The notes beneath the pieces were generated by a model that searched no databases, had not been told where the DNA came from, and saw only the letters and a program-made list of their open reading frames with translations. A DNA stretch of 64,000 nucleotides from an uncultured Clostridium sp. (GTDB lineage Bacteria; Bacillota; Clostridia; Lachnospirales; Lachnospiraceae): contig CAMEIH010000004.1 of NCBI GenBank assembly GCA_945917985.1, forward strand, positions 17,456 through 81,455. The letters are read 5' to 3'. A program made the translations under genes and the position numbers. Shown here piece by piece: positions 62,909-64,000 of the stretch. Position 1 is the first letter of the stretch, and each line of letters starts with the position of its first letter.

Positions 62909-63847
62909 ATGAGTAAAATTAAGGAAAGTTCATTAGAGTTGATCGGAGGAACACCGATTCTGAAACTGAATCGTTATACAGAAAAAGCAGGCGTGAAGGA
63001 CGCTACCATTCTTGCCAAGCTGGAGTATTTAAATCCGGCAGGTTCCGTGAAGGATCGTATTGCGCTGGCAATGATTGAAGATGCGGAAAAGAAAGGTATT
63101 TTAAAGCCGGGAGCAACCATTATCGAGCCCACTTCAGGAAATACAGGAATCGGTCTTGCAGCTGTTGCGGCAGCAAAGGGATACAAGACCATTCTTACCC
63201 TTCCCGAGACCATGAGTGTTGAGAGAAGAAATCTTTTAAAAGCATACGGAGCACAGCTGGTATTGACAGAAGGTGCCAAGGGTATGAAGGGTGCGATTGC
63301 CAAGGCTGAGGAGTTAAAGGAAGCAACACCCGGTGCAGTGATCTTAGGTCAGTTCGTAAATCCTGCAAACCCTGCCGTTCACAAAGCTACCACAGGCCCT
63401 GAAATCTGGGAGCAGACAGACGGAAAGGTTGACATTTTTGTAGCAGGTGTAGGTACCGGTGGAACCATTACCGGTGTGGGTGAATATCTGAAATCTCAGA
63501 ACCCCAATGTGAAGGTTGTAGCTGTAGAACCGGCAACCAGCCCCGTATTATCCAAAGGAACGCCAGGACCTCACAAGATTCAGGGTATCGGAGCCGGATT
63601 TGTGCCTGATGTGCTGAATACCAAGGTTTATGATGAAGTGATCACTGTGGAAAATGAGGATGCATTTGCAGAAGGAAAAGCTTTTGCAGTCAGCGAAGGT
63701 ATTCTGGTAGGTATTTCCTCCGGTGCAGCGCTGAAGGCAGCCACCATTCTGGCAGCAAGACCCGAAAATAAGGGTAAGACAATCGTGGCACTGCTTCCTG
63801 ATTCCGGTGACAGATATCTGTCTACTCCTTTGTTCGCAAATGAATAA
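62909..63847 (+). CDS. cysK: Cysteine synthase (O-acetylserine sulfhydrylase)
   Basis: A 312-residue fold-type II PLP enzyme of normal length. The start at 62909 is preferred to the ATG at 62903 because AGGAGG lies 8 bp, not 2 bp, before it. Lys48 in [11 protein letters not shown] forms the PLP aldimine. [11 protein letters not shown] binds substrate, [12 protein letters not shown] holds the phosphate and GISSGAA contacts the ring nitrogen. It makes cysteine from O-acetylserine and sulfide. Its own promoter at 62678 and the Cys-rich mini-ORF imply regulation by cysteine supply. A terminator follows 36 bp after the stop. Confidence 0.97.
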   Translation: MSKIKESSLELIGGTPILKLNRYTEKAGVKDATILAKLEYLNPAGSVKDRIALAMIEDAEKKGILKPGATIIEPTSGNTGIGLAAVAAAKGYKTILTLPETMSVERRNLLKAYGAQLVLTEGAKGMKGAIAKAEELKEATPGAVILGQFVNPANPAVHKATTGPEIWEQTDGKVDIFVAGVGTGGTITGVGEYLKSQNPNVKVVAVEPATSPVLSKGTPGPHKIQGIGAGFVPDVLNTKVYDEVITVENEDAFAEGKAFAVSEGILVGISSGAALKAATILAARPENKGKTIVALLPDSGDRYLSTPLFANE

Positions 63848-63883
63848 TAAGGGTTGAAAGTTTAGGATGTTTAGGATAATATT

Positions 63884-63914
63884 AAAAGCGCAAATTTACA
63901 GTTTGCGCTTTTTG
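63884..63914 (+). terminator. Terminator of cysK
   Basis: AAAAGCGCAAA (63884-63894) pairs with TTTGCGCTTTT (63902-63912) around TTTACAG; the U-rich tail is TTTTTGTATG. Confidence 0.92.
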
Positions 63915-63918
63915 TATG

Positions 63919-64000
63919 GTGTGCCTAGCGGCGCACGTTTCCAACGGGTGCAAGTCGTGTGTTCTGCAAGCTGTTATCAGCTTGCCAGTGAAAGTCTGGT
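63919..64000 (+). mobile_element. Probable 5' end of a group II intron (class C-like), continues beyond window
   Basis: GTGTG at 63919 fits the group II 5' consensus GUGYG. GTGTGCC pairs with GGCGCAC (63929-63935), as expected of the first helix of domain I, and GGGTGCAAGTC follows, like the conserved GGGUGNNAGUC stretch of the Oceanobacillus class C intron. It begins 5-7 bp after a terminator hairpin, the insertion preference known for class C introns. Only 82 bp are present; no reverse transcriptase can be seen. Confidence 0.6.

Noticed and set aside
1..64000. CRISPR arrays, tRNA or rRNA genes
   Set aside because: No regularly spaced identical repeats, no cloverleaf with CCA-type acceptor, and no rRNA-like conserved stretches were found.

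Overview
The window looks like a chromosomal segment of an anaerobic, low-to-moderate GC Bacillota of the class Clostridia, most likely Lachnospiraceae. The grounds are strong AGGAGG-type ribosome binding sites, sigma-A-like promoters, an oxidative-stress pair built on rubredoxin domains (flavin reductase-rubredoxin and rubrerythrin), hemerythrin, ECF and PTS transport components, a heterodimeric ABC exporter with MarR, and a sortase-type surface protein. No rRNA, tRNA or CRISPR array is visible. Species cannot be assigned from the sequence alone.

Layout. 1-4.1 kb: an EAL-domain protein running off the left edge, a metallophosphoesterase and an ABC-F ATPase. 4.2-5.7 kb: flavin reductase-rubredoxin fusion and rubrerythrin behind a strong promoter that overlaps a 7-1-7 Fur/PerR-like palindrome. 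5.9-6.7 kb: a decayed DUF1016 (YhcG) nuclease gene. 6.8-9.9 kb: S1-domain protein, DUF3592 protein, HAD phosphatase and CPBP protease. 10-16.3 kb: gltB-gltD with a roughly 200-nt hairpin-rich leader. 16.3-22.6 kb: acyltransferase, chemoreceptor, diguanylate cyclase, esterase and a hicAB toxin-antitoxin pair. 22.9-29.5 kb: a DNA repair stretch (rarA behind two LexA-like boxes, a radical SAM/TIGR03915 pair, a PD-(D/E)XK nuclease-XPD helicase fusion) with an HPr-like gene in it. 29.8-37 kb: GH13 amylase, inositol phosphatase, tandem CmpB-like membrane protein, PadR-DUF1700-DUF4097 envelope operon, ECF S component and TraX-like protein. 37-41.4 kb: MarR and a heterodimeric multidrug ABC exporter, then a 150-bp giant hairpin and a truncated Rpn/PD-(D/E)XK transposase gene. 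42.2-54.3 kb: orphan PTS IIC, LytTR regulator, stand-alone Hpt, a 1189-residue sortase-anchored coiled-coil protein, and a tightly coupled set of REC-GGDEF regulator, two BMP-family ligand-binding proteins and a hybrid histidine kinase. 54.3-60.2 kb: TRIC channel, 2-hydroxyacid dehydrogenase, tandem hemerythrin, a MATE exporter behind a terminator-like leader hairpin, and a HerA-like ATPase. 60.3-64 kb: trans-sulfuration enzymes and cysK, the latter preceded by a cysteine-rich mini-ORF; a group II intron appears to begin just after the cysK terminator.

The most promising candidate for an undescribed system is 43.4-54.3 kb. Two BMP-family binding proteins without a lipobox and without any ABC transporter sit in overlapping frames between a c-di-GMP-producing response regulator and a hybrid kinase with HisKA, receiver and Hpt domains. 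A spare Hpt, a LytTR regulator and a wall-anchored protein lie next to them. Read together they suggest an extracellular ligand-sensing phosphorelay with c-di-GMP and surface-adhesion outputs. The second strong candidate is the MRHRKRMCCCSKGRC mini-ORF before cysK, which looks like a cysteine-sensing leader peptide.
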